Source: Beta vulgaris subsp. vulgaris
Taxonomy: Eukaryota > Streptophyta > Magnoliopsida > Caryophyllales > Amaranthaceae
Assembly (NCBI RefSeq): GCF_026745355.1
Contig: NC_079208.1
Coordinates: 17,321,260-17,385,259, forward strand
Length of the DNA stretch: 64,000 nucleotides
Direction of reading: 5' to 3'
The notes under the pieces were generated by a model, which saw only the letters and a program-made list of their open reading frames with translations, was not told the origin of the DNA and did no database searches. Shown here piece after piece: positions 11,419 through 25,200 of this stretch. Each line of letters opens with the position of its first letter. Within the stretch, counting starts at the first letter, position 1. The position numbers and the translations under genes are program-made.

Positions 11419-12048
11419 TGTTACGTAGTATGAAACCAGTACTTAAATACAACAACTCCCAACTTCAGGTTCTTAATTTGGAGACTCGTGCAACAATGAT
11501 TGGACTCGAATCCCGATACTGAACTCCGATCAGCAACCTGCAAAAAAGGGACCACCTTGGAGGTTTGGGTGGTATTTCCCCCTCCGATGCTTAAGTCATA
11601 TTTCAGGGATATGAAGGAACTTTTAGAGAGAGAAAGTAAAGAGAGAGAGAGAGAGAATGTGTGGCAGAATAACAGTATTATCCTCTGAAAAACGTACCTT
11701 TCCCCTGATTTCAAGGACTATTTATACTGTTTGAAATGACTGTTATACCTTGATGTCATCCTAATTTGAGAGCATCTGATTGGCTAAGCAATAAAATGGT
11801 GACACGTGGCAGGTATTGATTAGTCATCACACCTCACCTTTATGCAGGAGTATGAGATGCTTTAGCTGGTCCTAAGTACAGGCTTGGGCCACAAGAGTGG
11901 TTTTAGTACATCTTTTTCCTCAGAAAAGTGTACTTTAGCCCACATAATTTTCTGACCCATGTACTTTACCTTCATAAGCTTGCGCCACATGTAAGGCTAG
12001 GATGAAGCCACGTGTCATCTTGGTAGTCTTGATTTTTAGGCTACAACA
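11419..12048 (-). repeat. LTR of Tat element (5' LTR in element sense)
   Basis: Begins TGTTACGTAG, ends GGCTACAACA, and aligns with 1119-1755. Carries the promoter end for gag-pol transcription on the minus strand. A GA tract near 11641-11655 is shorter than its partner. Confidence 0.93.
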
Positions 12049-12053
12049 AAACT

Positions 12054-12416
12054 AGTCTACCATAAGTCCATAATGGCCCAAAATCATTAAATCTGGCGAA
12101 GCCAATTCCTTCCTAAGTCTAGCAAAGCTAGCATAAGCAACCCTTTTGAGTCCAGTCCAGTCCACGTCTGCATTTGCGCATAGTTAGGCCCATGTCGCCT
12201 TCATAACCATAATCATTGCCATTTCTACTCATTTTTCATTTTCATTCCCATTAGCATGCGTGTCCACTTTCATCCTCATTTGCCATCTCTCATTTTCATT
12301 TCTCATTTCCCATCTCCGTTCCCATCTCTCTATCCCTCCATCCCCTATTTCTATGTCTCATTTAGAAAGCATCATTTCTTAAAATTTACGAGGTTCATTC
12401 GATTTCTGTTCAGCAT
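12054..12416 (+). repeat. Leader of the interrupted old Tat/Ogre element
   Basis: Resumes the AAGTCCATAATGGC phrases seen at 730-1113, then a pyrimidine-rich leader ('cattttcattcccat' runs) leads to the gag start. This continuity, with the AAACT duplication on each side, shows what sequence the 10.9-kb element entered. Confidence 0.65.
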
Positions 12417-13687
12417 GGATCGTGAGATTATAACTTGGGAACGCCCGACAGAGAGGATACAACGTCAACCTACTCCCAGACTCGTCAAACGCATTCTCAC
12501 ATTATCAGACAAATCCTTTGACTCGTCTGAATCATCATCTGAAATGGAAGACGCTAACGAACAACTCAGTGCCAGCTTCAACTGATGAACTCTCGTCTTG
12601 TGGAACAAGACAAAGAGATTAAGGCACTGAGAGAGAAATTGACTGAAGAACAAGCGCAAGTTGACTCTCCTCCGCCACCACCACCACCACCTCCTGATAA
12701 GACCAAGACAAAACTTAGGTTTGAGAAACTCGAGCAATTAATTCAGCCAATCCATGCGCTCGAGGGTCAGGCTCATGGCCATGACATTATTGATTCTGAA
12801 TTGACAGAAAAACTCCCTAAAAGGGTAACATCGGGTGACCTTCCAAAATTCAAGGGAGTTAAAGACCTGGAGGACCACTTGAGAGCTTTCTCCATATCTA
12901 TGGCTCTCAAGGGAATGAGCAAGGAGCTATTTGCTTATGTTTTTCCTTTTAGCTTGGATGCACATCCATCCAAATGATTCAGATCACTGAACAAAGCTAA
13001 GCTGAATGACTGGGGCTATATTAGAGAAGAGTTCCATAAACAATACATATATAATATTGAGCTTCCATTGGCCTTCGTGAGTTGGAATTTACTAAACAGA
13101 ATTTCAATGAAGATTTCATCACCTTCCTTAACAGTTGGAAAGAAAAAGCTGCACAAATGACTAATAGGCCATCTCAGGAGGATCAAGTCCGACTGGTGAT
13201 TCGTAACCTGCAGCCTAAGTATGTGGATCATATCAATTACCAACCCATAGAGTCTTTCATGAAGCTCTATTAGGTAGGTCTGCTGATTGAAGAAGAGGTA
13301 CAGGCCAACAAGAAAAAGGAGTCCTACAACAACAACTCTTTCAAGAGGAGTAATAACAGCGCTTCTACCTCTAAAAGCAACGACATCAACTCACTGACTA
13401 ACAAGAGAGGTTATCAAGGACCTCAAAGGTCATTCACTCCATTGGGCATGAATCTAGAAGAAGCCTTCACTAGGCTTCATGCAAAAGGAGTGCTTCAGCC
13501 TATCGGCCTTACTCCGGACCCTCCTTCTGAGAAAAGGTCCAATAAACGGAATCCTAATGCCTACTGCAAGTACCATCAAGGGAACGAGCATACGACATCA
13601 CAATGTTGGACTTTGAAGCATCATCTACAAGATATGGTTGAAGACGATAGATTACTAGTTTTGCCTTGCAGGAAAAGTCGGGATTAG
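12417..13687 (+). pseudogene. gag of an older Tat/Ogre-type retrotransposon
   Basis: Starts MDREIITWERPTERIQRQPT at 12415-12417. A coiled segment with a Pro9 run is followed by the gag core (LPKFKGVKDLEDHLRAFSIS, FPFSLDAHPSK, a stop, then WKEKAAQMTNRPSQEDQVRL), a Ser/Asn-rich linker, FTPLGMNLEEAFTRLHAKG, and a zinc-finger-like CKYHQGNEHTTSQC near 13565-13605. Stops and frameshifts at 12583-12585, about 12976, 13080 and 13272 show decay. Gag arrangement and the 'TPLGM...AYCKYHQG' layout match Ogre/Tat elements. No pol follows: after 13690 coding resemblance fades. Confidence 0.8.
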
Positions 13688-13690
13688 CGA

Positions 13691-14540
13691 CAACCCCTTG
13701 GGAAGTGCCTAAATAATGCTGGTGCATGTTCATTTAACGCTAGTTTTCTAGGTTGAGTCGGAGAATCCCTCCCCTAGCTCTTTCATTTCCCTTCTTGTCA
13801 AGTCTATGTCCTTTAGGTTTTTTTTATTTCTACTAAGCCTTGTTTTGTTTATTTCTAATTAATAAAATAATTACATTTTCATTGGCCTTCCATCATTTTA
13901 TTTATGCTTCTAATTCAATGATGAAACTTAAATCACCTAATGAATTTGACTAATAATAATAAAAGGAGATCTAAAATATAAAATAATGATAAAAAACAGA
14001 GGACATACTTTGGATCAGAAGTTGTTCCCTTCTCCCTTTCATTAACCTTCATAGGCCATCCACATACAACCAAGAAAAAGCAAAAATACTTTAAACCATC
14101 ATCTCCATTAGCCAAATAGTCTTTCAATTCAAAACTTCATAAATATCCTTCAAGCCTTCCAATACCCTAAACCAAACTTGCTTGTAAGCCTTACTATATA
14201 TTAAAAAAAAAAACATCAATGCCAGGCAAAAGTAAAAAGATAAAGTAAAAAAATTCAAAGTGCGAAAAAAGAAGAAGACAAAAGCAAAAGAAAACGCACA
14301 AGACAAAAAGAAAAGAGTGCTAAAAGAAAAAGGCAAATGCAAAAAAGAAATAAAAAGTCACGTTAGGGCTTGCACACAAGTTTTACCCCTCATTCAAATC
14401 CTTCAACCCGTCAAAACCTTAGCCTACATAATTCAAATTCATGAACCTACCTTAGCCCATCCAATTAAATCTTCATCAAACCTAAAGCCTTTAACCTTTC
14501 ATCAACCGTAACTCCTTATTCAAGGTATGTCCAAGCCCAC
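13691..14540. other. Non-coding, AT-rich
   Basis: No gene recognised. A short in-frame continuation (SDNPLGKCLNNAGACSFNAS, from about 13680) may be the last trace of the gag-only element. Purine-rich A/G tracts occur at 14220-14350 on the plus strand. Confidence 0.5.
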
Positions 14541-14543
14541 TAG

Positions 14544-14893
14544 GGTTCCGTTTGGTAGGGCGTAAAACATTTTCAGTGTAAAATGATTTTCATGGAAAGC
14601 AATTTACAATGGAAAACACAATTCCAAAATTGGTTTTCCGTTGTTTGGTTCGATGTAAGAAAAATGATGAAATGAAAGGGAAAGTAAGGAGGTAGTGAGA
14701 GGAGTGTACAAGAGAGATAAGGAAAATAGTTTTCCCTTCATTTTGAAAGGAAAATGGTTTTCCATCATTGGGAGTGTAATTTTACCCCAAAGGAAAATGA
14801 TTTTACACTCTCTTGCCAACCAAACAATGTAAAACTGAAAATAGAGGAAAACAGTTTTCCGGGAAAACGTTTTACGCCCTACCAAACGGAGCC
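14544..14893. mobile_element. MITE, about 350 bp, with terminal inverted repeats
   Basis: Left end GGTTCCGTTTGGTAGGGCGT and right end ACGCCCTACCAAACGGAGCC are inverted copies with two mismatches over about 30 bp. The interior is AT-rich with 'gaaaac' and 'ttttcc' words. TAG occurs on each side (14541-14543 and 14894-14896), a possible 3-bp duplication. No coding. A Harbinger-like origin is possible, but TAG is not the usual TWA target, so superfamily is left open. Confidence 0.8.
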
Positions 14894-14937
14894 TAGGTTG
14901 AAAACTCGAAAGGGCGACCTAGGCAAAAGTTAGGGCA

Positions 14938-14940
<3 letters not shown>

Positions 14941-14989
<49 letters not shown>

Positions 14990-15012
14990 TAATATATATA
15001 TATAATATATAT
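14941..15012. repeat. (TA)n microsatellite
   Basis: Nearly pure TA dinucleotides with two AA interruptions near 14982-15005. Confidence 0.95.
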
Positions 15013-15351
15013 AAAGAAATTAGATCTTGAACTACGAATGGTCTGATTCCGCAAGAATATGTAGGAATACTCATCTCTAGGTCCCACCGCTTCAATAAAA
15101 TAAAATTAATCAAATTCTAATGATTTGACACATCAATAATAAGGGTATTTAGAGCACACAGTCAAGTTCAAAGGTATTTGAGAAATTCCCCAAACATGAG
15201 GGGTAATTTAAGAATTACGTTAAAACTCAAGGATACATGAGAAATTTTCCCTAAAATATTTGAAAACAAAACAAAATGAAAAATAAGGTGTGGCTCACAT
15301 TCATTGTGACCCCGTCCATAACACCCATGATCATTTTTAAAAGATGACCAC

Positions 15352-15517
15352 ATTAATGTTTTTTTCAGGAGTTAAAAACACTTGAAGCACTTCTATATTT
15401 ACTTATATGTATCGTTAAGGACATAAGCACTTTTGAAAGCTTGTGTCCTTAACTATACATATAAGTAAAATACAACTATACCTTCAAGTGTTTTTAACTC
15501 TTGAAGAAAACATTAAT
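15352..15517. mobile_element. Foldback MITE-like element, 166 bp
   Basis: Two arms of about 77 bp, ATTAATG... and ...CATTAAT, pair around a 10-bp centre near 15428-15438. Within the arms AAGGACATAAGC pairs with GCTTGTGTCCTT, and GTTAAAAACACTTGAAG with CTTCAAGTGTTTTTAAC. No clear target duplication. It lies about 735 bp beyond the stop codon of the TBL gene. Confidence 0.7.
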
Positions 15518-16252
15518 TGAAAAAACTAGGGAAAAGAAGCGAAACTGGTGAGATCAGGAGTGCTAGCCCAGGGCTGTCCAACTATGTCACCAGGAAAAAC
15601 CATGTAGATTTTAGTGTTCAGCAATGGAGTGAAAATAATTGCTATTGACTTTTCAGCTGTTTCATACATGTATATCTATATTATAAAAACTCTATAAAGA
15701 CAAAAAATGTATCTTCAGAACAATTCAATATGCTGAAAAAAATTACAATTTACTATCTACTACATATTTACCAAAACTCAGTAAGTAATTCTTGCCTCCC
15801 TCGACTCCATTCTAGAGATATTTGATATCCAACCCAACACTTCTTTGCTTCTCTTAAGCAAACTTAACCTTTTGTGAGTAGTAAGAATTCCTCCTCACAT
15901 TACTCCAATAACATGGCAACCCCCTATTTACTGGCACACAAACAAGTCCCACGACTTTGCGAGTAACGGAGTACTGGCTTTTGATGGTCATACCATACTG
16001 TATTCATCTACAAACAACCCAAATAACCAGCATATTTCCAAAGATCCAAAAACAAAGCAAACTTCCATCAGAAAAAGAATCAAGCTGCGCTAAGTGATAC
16101 ATCACTCTGCTACACATGCGACAACACTCCGAGTAACGTGAAAGCCGGAAGACTTCATCAGAAGAAAGTGTGTAGTTTCCAAGTAAAAGCAAGCTGCTTA
16201 TAGAACCAACAAATAAATCCCTCTAAGATAACTACCTCAACCACGAAGGTTT
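15518..16252. other. 3' flank and presumed 3' UTR of the TBL gene
   Basis: Downstream of the TBL stop on the minus strand. No other gene seen. The 3' UTR probably occupies the part nearest 16252; no single polyadenylation signal stands out. Confidence 0.4.
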
Positions 16253-19200
16253 TCACATCAAGTCTTTGGCTTGAAGTTCTACAGTAAAATTCGTTGAGCG
16301 ACCTGACTGCTGCTTGAGGAAGACAGCATATAGAAGTTCGTTCCATGTATCAGGAACACCAGGCAAGCACCAGTGACTACAATCTTGCCGGTGAATAGGA
16401 GCTGGTTTTGGACCCAGATAGTAAAGTGATGAATGTCCATCTCTTCTCTGTAATGTCAAATAGGTCACATTTAACAAGTTCACTTTAGTCACATGAGATC
16501 CATTTGCATGATCTGACAGAGCATCGTTCAAAGTATTGAAATGGCCCCAAGTATAGGGCAAGTTGGGAGCTGTTAAGTCAGGCAGTGTTTCTAAATGACA
16601 AGACCCACCAGTTTTCCAATCGCCTCCACTGTGGAAGAAATTTGCCTCGTTAGTAAACATTCTTTATTGCTTCCAAAAGTTGATGGAAGCTATAACTACA
16701 AGATACACTTTAAAAAGACAAAATTTATATCAGGACACTCAAATGACACAACAAAACATAGTGATAGAGATGACAAAGCCATCTTCTGTTATGTTGTAAT
16801 AAAGATAAGTCATCTACTATTATCTTGTTAAAAACTCTGTAATTATTCACATGTAACTTATCTTTTGGTTAGCATAACAAACAATAGCTATCTTGTCATA
16901 ACTTTGTATAAATTATGACACAAGTTAATAATATTAAGCTTTCCAATTCTCTATACATAGAGAACAGAAAATCACTATCAGATATCTAGCTCACCAGAAC
17001 AAATTTGAGGATTAAGGCAACTGAGAGCCAAACAAATACAGAGGCAGGATGACGTGGAGAACATATGGAACAATAAATTTACTGCTTAAGGCCCCCACTT
17101 GGCTGGGTTTAGAAGGGTCCTATAAGGGATGTACAACACACTGTTTTCTTTTTCAGAACATGCATATTAAACTTAATTTCTAGATTAGGAGAAAAGAGCT
17201 AAGCTCAGATAGCTAGCTATGGTGCCAGAGTGGAAGTTACTATGGAGTATGGACCTCTGGATTTGACATAGAAAGCATATACACCCAACTCATAAACAAG
17301 ATACTAGCTCTAAACACTTGTCCGAAACGAGCAATATAATCAGGTTTGAAAATTATACAAGCACTACCAAATATCCTTGAAGGAAGTTGGAAATGTGATG
17401 CAAGTCATTACTAGTATCCTTAGTGCCTAAAGTAGTACATATTTACCTAGTGAGACAGGTGTGTACTCTCACTTGTTAATAGTTCAATGCAGGAACTTTT
17501 AATCCCAATTAGAACTTGTAAATTGAAATATATGATGGGAAATAGTTTAAATAAGTGGGCATACATAAACAGATTGCATATTTCCACATTAAAAATGAAA
17601 ACATGCAATTTATTACTAGTATCCTAGATTCCTCGGTGCCTAAACAAGATACTAGCTCTAAGCAATTGTCCGAAACGCACAATCGAATCAGGTTTGAAAA
17701 TTATATAAGCAGTACCAAATATCCTTGATGAAAGTTGGAAATGTGATGCAAGTCATTACTAGTATCCTCGGTGCCTATAGTAGTACATATTTACCTAGTG
17801 AGACAGGTGTGTACTCTCACTTGTTAATAGTTCAATGCAGGAACTTTTAACCCCAATTAAAACTTGTAAATTGAAAAATATGATGTGAAATAGTTTAAAT
17901 AAGTGGCATACATAAACACATTGCATATTTCCATTTTAAAATGAAAACATGCAATTCCACCCAAGTGACTTAATCAGCATGTTACTAATTGATTATATGG
18001 TGGAACTTCAGTATATAGTGGCTATAATATGTTGGACGTGTAACAGGTTTACATAGTGCAAGTTGACTATTGCCAATTAAAAAAAAATGAAGAGGGAAGA
18101 AGAAAAGAACAAGAAAAAAGTGGATATAAAAGGAAAAACTTAAAAGGGATTTTTATCATATATTTCAAGGGTTTATTAGGGAATATTTGATCCAAATGGA
18201 GCTTGTTCAGGACATGTTCCCTGATGAAAATCATGCCACTTTAGTATCTAAAGCAGTAGGGGAATCATCTTGTATTTTATCTGAATCTAGGCTTTTAGGC
18301 ATTGTGTGCTAGCTCCTCCTTGTGCATTGTGAATTCTATTTAATCTGAAATTGTAATTATATTAGCAGTTTATAGTTTCCACTTGCCACTATTCTCCTCA
18401 CCCCCAACCTCCCAATTTCTTTTCTGCCCCTTTTTGTTTGCCCCAATCCCTTTTTTTAACTTTTTGGAGAGTTGTTTGGTTGGTTATCTGATCTTTTTAA
18501 ACAGGTATGGACTTAAAACAGGTACAGGGTACGTCAACTTAGAAATATAGAACATACAGTAAAAAAAGTATTATATAATATAGAAGTACTTCATTTCAAA
18601 TATACTTCATTATATATATCAAAAGGAGGAAATTTTCGACTTCTTCAAAAGAATACAAAAATTGTAAAATTCAAGTTAGATGAAGAAAAGGAATAAAGCT
18701 AAAAATTAGTTAGGAAAAACTAGAACAAGAAATCTGATACTCGTACTGCACTCGTATCCCATATCGTACCATTGCCATTTGCCAAAGGGAAATACCCAAG
18801 TTTCATAGCTCATGACGTCATTGCCGGTTGATCTCTAAAGTAATCATTGCCTAAAGGTGTACTCTTTCATGGTGATAAAAAGATACTCTATATCAAATTA
18901 GTTCAAACACTTTTCTTTTCCGTCTGCCTCAGCACAGTTTGAACACCTCTATTTTGGAAATGGTCCAACTAATATTTTGATACTTTTGTTCTACCCCCAT
19001 TCCCCCCACTCTCTCACTTCCAAAAAATGTACCCTATTGGATCAAATCAATTTGAACTTGAAAGATATAATACGATTTTAAATGGGACTTGAAAATTTGT
19101 GACTCCATTGGTGGACTTAAATGAGCTCGAATTCGGGATCCAACTATTAATCACATACAATTTCATCCAACTTAAGTTTGACCTATTGCCATCTCTACCT

Positions 19201-22200
19201 ATAAACAAGGATAAGATCAAATCTCCATTTTGTTGTTCATCCAACTTGCTATACACAAATTGCAACATTCGACTTTCAAGAAAAATCATGTTAAGAAAAT
19301 GAATGTTGTTCTTTGGTAAATATGTGTTTGCCGAGATGAATGTATGCTGACCAACAAAGAGACAAAAAAGTCAAATCAAAGAAATCCACAATAAGGTCGA
19401 AAGGAATACAGGTCACGGCGATTTGGACATGTCCAACACCAATATTTGATTTGAAGAATCAAATTTTTGAATAATTGAGATATTAATAGATGTCGAGTTT
19501 TGAAGATGACCCAAATGAGAAAGTTAAAAAGGAAATTGAATAATTAGGTCTCGAAGAATATATATTACCTAATGTGAACCGAGAAGAATGATTGATATGA
19601 GTGACTTATAGGGTGACATTATGATTTCATCGTTATGCAATATTATTGATTGCAATACCAAAATCCTAATCCTAAAGCATAGGATCTGCCTCACTAACCA
19701 AGATGTAACCCATGAGTTGCTCGTGTAATTTCTTCTCCTCCGCATTTTTAATCCATCACCCAGCAAACAGGCAAATCATGCAACATCCAGTAGAATTCAA
19801 CTCATTGCCAACCCAAGTAAAACATAAAGGTTAAGGTAAAAATTAAATTTTGCTGTACCCTTGATATATTCATATAACTATACTCATAAGATACTCTGAC
19901 AAGCATCTTTTTAAACGTTAGCCTGATAATAACCTTTCTTTCACGGAAAACCAGCTAAGCTTCCTTTTAGGGCAACCAGCGGCTCGATTAGATCCTTATT
20001 CCATCCCCCTTGGCTAGATTGTGATGACTGATGTGATACTGTTATTTGCTACCTCTTCGCCTCACCTGACTTAGGAAAAACCTAAGTCGATATTCTCAGG
20101 TGACTTTAGACAAGGAAACCAATGGGTTCCCACTAGAAGAGAGTAAAGAAGGATTGGGGATATTGCACTATTTTCTGAAGAAAGGAAGTTCATAAATTTA
20201 TTTTCAAAGGGATTCTACTAAACAGCTACCATCCTTCCCTCTTGCTTTCCTCCTCTTCCCTTTATTCCATTTTTCCCATTTACAATTGCTCGCAGCAGAC
20301 AAACTTATAGTTCCCTACCTTCTTTTCTCCACTTCAATAATATTCTGTGTAGATATACTCTTTGGATCCACTTTCAACATCTGATACTTTTGGAGCATTT
20401 CTCACACAGGATACCAAAATATGAGGCCAGAAATCAAAGAGAACTAATATGGCCTGCCATATTTCACATTCACTTTCTCCTTTCCATCTCTATATATGGA
20501 GTTGTGATACTTTGACTAAATGTTTACCTGGAAAGCCTAAAATTATAGACTTGTTAGCCCTTATAGACTCTGATCTAAACTTATTAGCTATTATCTCAAC
20601 TTTTCAAAAAGAAAAGAGCATACACTACATTTATTTCCACAAAATTTCAAAGTCTGTATTGTTTTGTGAACAGAAGAGGTTAGCTAAAACCACAAAAACA
20701 GAGCTGAATTTAGTAAAAAGGATCATAAGTTCATTTTTTCTAGCCAAACCAAGAATGAATGTCAACTCAGGCAATCTGCTTTCCAATCACTAATACAACC
20801 TGAAAAGCAAACCAAATGCTACTAGTAATATTGAGTATTGACCAATAATCTTTTGGATGGTTCAGGTCAGTTTCCAGCTCGCTTCCCTAGTTGTGAAGCA
20901 CCATTGTGTACTAATTGATATGGCTAATTAGGAACATATACAGCTGATGCAAGGCTGATACAAGGCCAATAAGGACAAGATAAAAACATGCCACGTAAAC
21001 CACACATTAACAACAATCATTGAAACGACACAGGGAGGACCCATCAAAATGACACAGCATTTAAGAATCCACCCATAATGTACAACCTATACTCCAAATA
21101 AACCACAACGGTTCTGCCGGCCATTTCAAGTTCTTGATAATTCTGTCACATCTGTGTTACCAAATATTAATTCTTCAAATTATCCTCCTAGTGACATAAA
21201 CTTGATGACATACAGAGAAGGGACAAAAAGCCATTTCAAGACTAGCTCTAGAGCATTTCAAATAGCTAGTAAGGTCACTGAGTATGTAGCAGTGAACTAT
21301 GATTTTAAGTAGCAATCCAAGTATCGATAGTGTTTTGCTAGCCATAATCCTCATCCAAAAAAAAACTTCTTTTTATTTTTTATCACCCTTTTATCCTGGA
21401 CATATTAACCATGGCCTAGGATGTTAAGCTAACTCGACTACCACCTTCTGCAAACTATGAAACCTTCATATATAAGCATAAGCTTCACGCCTTCTCCACA
21501 AAAATAAATACATATGCAAGAATAAAAGGGTGTAAAACAAAAAAGATACTTTTATAGAGGTTGATGCCGTCGTTTGTTATACAATGTTTTCATATTAATC
21601 GATCACATAAGAAGTGACCCAATTCAAGCCCAAAAGGACAACATAATTTTTCCAAGTGCCTGTCATGATAATCCACTCAGGGGAAGGGAAAGGAGTAACT
21701 TTATGTTTTGACTCGTTCAGTCCCCAAATCAAAGTCAAACCATGCACACTATTGTTTGCCCGCAATTCATAATTGACTAGGCCACATCAACTCCACAATG
21801 AATACTAAAAATATTCTTCACCTATATCCTAACAAGATCTAGAATAACAGGTCTATGGATACTCGCTAGCATCATAGTCCCTATGCTCTCTAAAAGTTGT
21901 TCTAGTTTGACTTTCACATTTCCAATACACAACTTTGACTATCATGACTTTAGCTATCTATTAATACAATTATAAAAAGTTGTACTTTAAGAAAAAAATT
22001 GAGACAAATCCAATAACATTTTACACATTAACATTTTTTTATATGTGAGTAAAATATTTGGTCAAATTGTTGTTGGGAGTAGTGCAAAACCCAAACTGGA
22101 ACAAATATTAGAGACCGGAGGTGGTTTAAACTATTCAAAAAGAAATGAAAAAGGAGTAAGTTATCAGCAAAGTCAAACCTGAAATGCACAGGAGCATAGG

Positions 22201-25200
22201 ACCGAAAGAAGACACTTGTCTTGCTCACATTTACTTGACTATCTACCCAACTGGCTAGAGTCTCTATTGAGCGCCTGAAAGCAGTTTCAACAGTCATATT
22301 CGACTTTATTGCATTTCCTTCTTCGAAGTAACAGCCACTGAAGAGTTATGAATTCAAATGTTAAGAAGTTACATAACAAGGAGAAAATTATTAAGATAGC
22401 AACTTCCGGAAAAACAAATATAATCTAAGATAAAATGATGGCAGTCAAACTGAAATCCTCTATGAAATCTATACATATCGTGATTCTGAATCAACCAAGT
22501 TTTTGCAAAACCTTTGAGTAAACTTATCGAACGATAAAATAATAATGACTATCCAATGGAACTTTATCTAAATGAAATGTTATTTGTTTCAACGGCCACA
22601 ATCGAATAGAATGTAAAAAAAACAATTTTGCTTCTTTATTTTTGAAGTTAGGACCGGATCCATTTTTTTAAGAGTGAAAAGTTCTTTTATTACACAACAC
22701 TTTTTCCTTTCAATTGAACTTATTAAATTCAGCAATCGGGTTCATCCATACAAATAATAATTTGAATGAAAAGAAAAAGACTATGATCATACAAGAAAAA
22801 TCTTTATTTTGCCCAACTCGATTCTAAAACTAATAATTGCTCTTATCTTTGCCTTATAACTGGGAAGAAGATGTCATCAAATAGATGAGATCGAGTGAGG
22901 ATGAAAGAAGCAGCCCAGAGAACAAACATAAGACAAGACAATGCAAATTGGGACCTTTGCAGGGATTACAAACACTGGAGTATATAATTTCAATATATAA
23001 CAGATTACAAGTCCATGAGACCTAAGGTAACATTCTAACTTCAATGGTACTAATAGATCACAAAATTGTCAAGCATGCTATCAACACAGGTTAATTTGAA
23101 GTAAGAAAGGGAAAGGTCAATCCTCAAACCTGTATCTGTACAACTTAAAATTGACTCGGGATTTAAGAAGTTCCATTTTAAATCAGCTACCAGTCTATAT
23201 TCAATGTTAAATACTTCTCCAGTATGGGAGTATTCAATCATATAGTGATGCCATGACTTCAAAGTTCAGATACTCCACTTCAGTCCTAAAACATGTTCTC
23301 TTTTTTTGCTGTTTTGAAACCCTAACAACCTATTTGGTAGGCGCTAATAAATGGTAGTAATAGTAATGTAGTTTTTGTGTGAATTTGTAAAACAATGCTC
23401 ATGTCAATAACCATAGTAATGCTACTTCACCCCCCCCCCCCCCAAAAAAAATATATATATATATATATATTTTTTCTTCCCTAAAGCAACATTAACATCC
23501 ATTACCGCTTGGGGATGTGGTGTTGAGCGCTAAACTAGTAACGAAAATGTATGAAGATATTTTTTACAGGATTACACTAAAAATTAATTATCTTACTACA
23601 AATTATTACCATCTCTGAAGCTATCATTGAACAAATTATATACACAAAAGTATGATTGTGGTAAAAAAATTTGAACCCCAAATCACTCATTGAACAAATT
23701 ACATTCCTTTGAGGAAAAGGGAATTGGGGGAGTTCAATAAACGGGAAGTATCCCTTAGCCTGGCAAAATATAGAATTAAAGAGAGATACATATTCCCTAG
23801 CATTTACTTGAATGATAAACGAACATTGTATTTACCTCCTAATTGTTTTATCATAAGTCCACCAATGCCCAGCATTAAAAATTAGTACATCAGCATCTTT
23901 CCATTTGCTAGAGCTCCAATCCAGCTGATCCAGTTTGAGGGTGTACCTCACATTTGGTGGGGAACCAGGAGGAGGCCTGCCTTGCACCACTAAGAATGGA
24001 GCTCTGTAGTATTCAATAGTGCAATTAAAATCCCGAAACATAAACACCAAAGAGCCCATGTGCTTCGTAATTGGGTTTCCATTTACTTCATAGATTGAAG
24101 ACTTATTAGAAACTGCAGAAGAAAGCATACACAAGAGGGATTCCCATTGATTTCTTCCGATTGAGTCGCCAACAAATACAAGCCTCTTGTTCCTAAGCTT
24201 TTCTAACATCACCTTTGCATTAAATCTGTCAACAAACGAAAAGAGATGTTAGGAATCCAAATATGTATTCAGTCGTTCATAACATAGTAGCCGGAGATTG
24301 AGTCTATATTATAAACTTCTAGATCATCTAAACTAATACTAATAGCTTTGTTAAACAATTACCAAAGACTAAGAGCACCTTATGCGGAAAGAAACGGAGC
24401 CTAATTTCCCCCTATTTTAATGCTGAAGGTGCATATGGCGAAACAGACAGATTCAAAACACATTCTAGGACAGCCTCCAAGGAGTTGACCTGCTGAACTC
24501 GCTGATACCTTAAAACATCAAACTAACCTAACCAGCATAATAGGAACAACTATTTAAAATCATAACCCCTATCATACAATAGAATTAATGAAAAAGTTGC
24601 AATAAAAAATGTATAGTTAATTCTGTCAGACAAAGAAACGCAAATCAGGTACTACAATGCCCAGTAACATGACACAGAAAGAAAATACACAATACATGAT
24701 ACATTATGTTGTAAATTCACATACATTCCATAATACAAGTAATATCTCCTCTTAAATTAGAGAAGTTGAAACAATTCAAACATCTTCAGAAAGGAAAAAG
24801 AAACACACACACACACATTAGATAGAACAATGCCCAAATTATGACAGATTAAAAACATACACATGAATAGTCTATGTAACTTCAAATGTAAAATCTGTGA
24901 AATTAAAGAAGTTGAACAACTCAAACATCTTCCCTCAAAACAAACAACAATAAAGCCAAAATGATTTGGGGAATCGTTATAGGAATTCATTTCCGTGACC
25001 AATGCAATGAACAATATAAAAGAGAAGAAATAAGTCAAAGAAGGTAAACACAAGAAAAATGAAGTAAACCTGGGCATATTGCATGAATTTGGTTGCCATC
25101 TCCACTTAGTATATGAATTATCAGGTCTACCATTCTCAGAACACCTAAAACCACCATCAACAAATAAACAATCTTTGGAATCATAAAGAGGGTAACTTTC

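Larger units (their letters stand above)
1119..12048 (-). mobile_element. Tat-lineage Ty3 LTR retrotransposon, complete ends, integrase-deleted
   Basis: A 10.9-kb element bounded by two similar LTRs (637 and 630 bp) with TG...CA ends and a perfect 5-bp target duplication AAACT at 1114-1118 and 12049-12053. Coding order on the minus strand is gag, protease, RT, RNase H, then a second RNase H of the archaeal type, which is diagnostic of the Tat lineage. A separate gene runs on the plus strand between the integrase remnant and the 3' LTR. Stops, frameshifts and loss of the integrase core make it non-autonomous. The LTRs differ at perhaps two to three dozen positions by eye, suggesting a fairly recent insertion that I have not dated. 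It is inserted in the leader of an older Tat/Ogre relative. Confidence 0.93.

Noticed and set aside
23320..23530. MITE in TBL intron 2 around the C14/(TA)n tract
   Set aside because: Some GGTAGGCG/CGCTTGGGG-type end resemblance, but no matching inverted arms or duplication could be confirmed.
24757..25069. Continuation of TBL exon 1 as coding
   Set aside because: The open frame past 25070 lacks TBL similarity, and a good donor (CCCAG|GTTTAC) joins in phase to exon 2.
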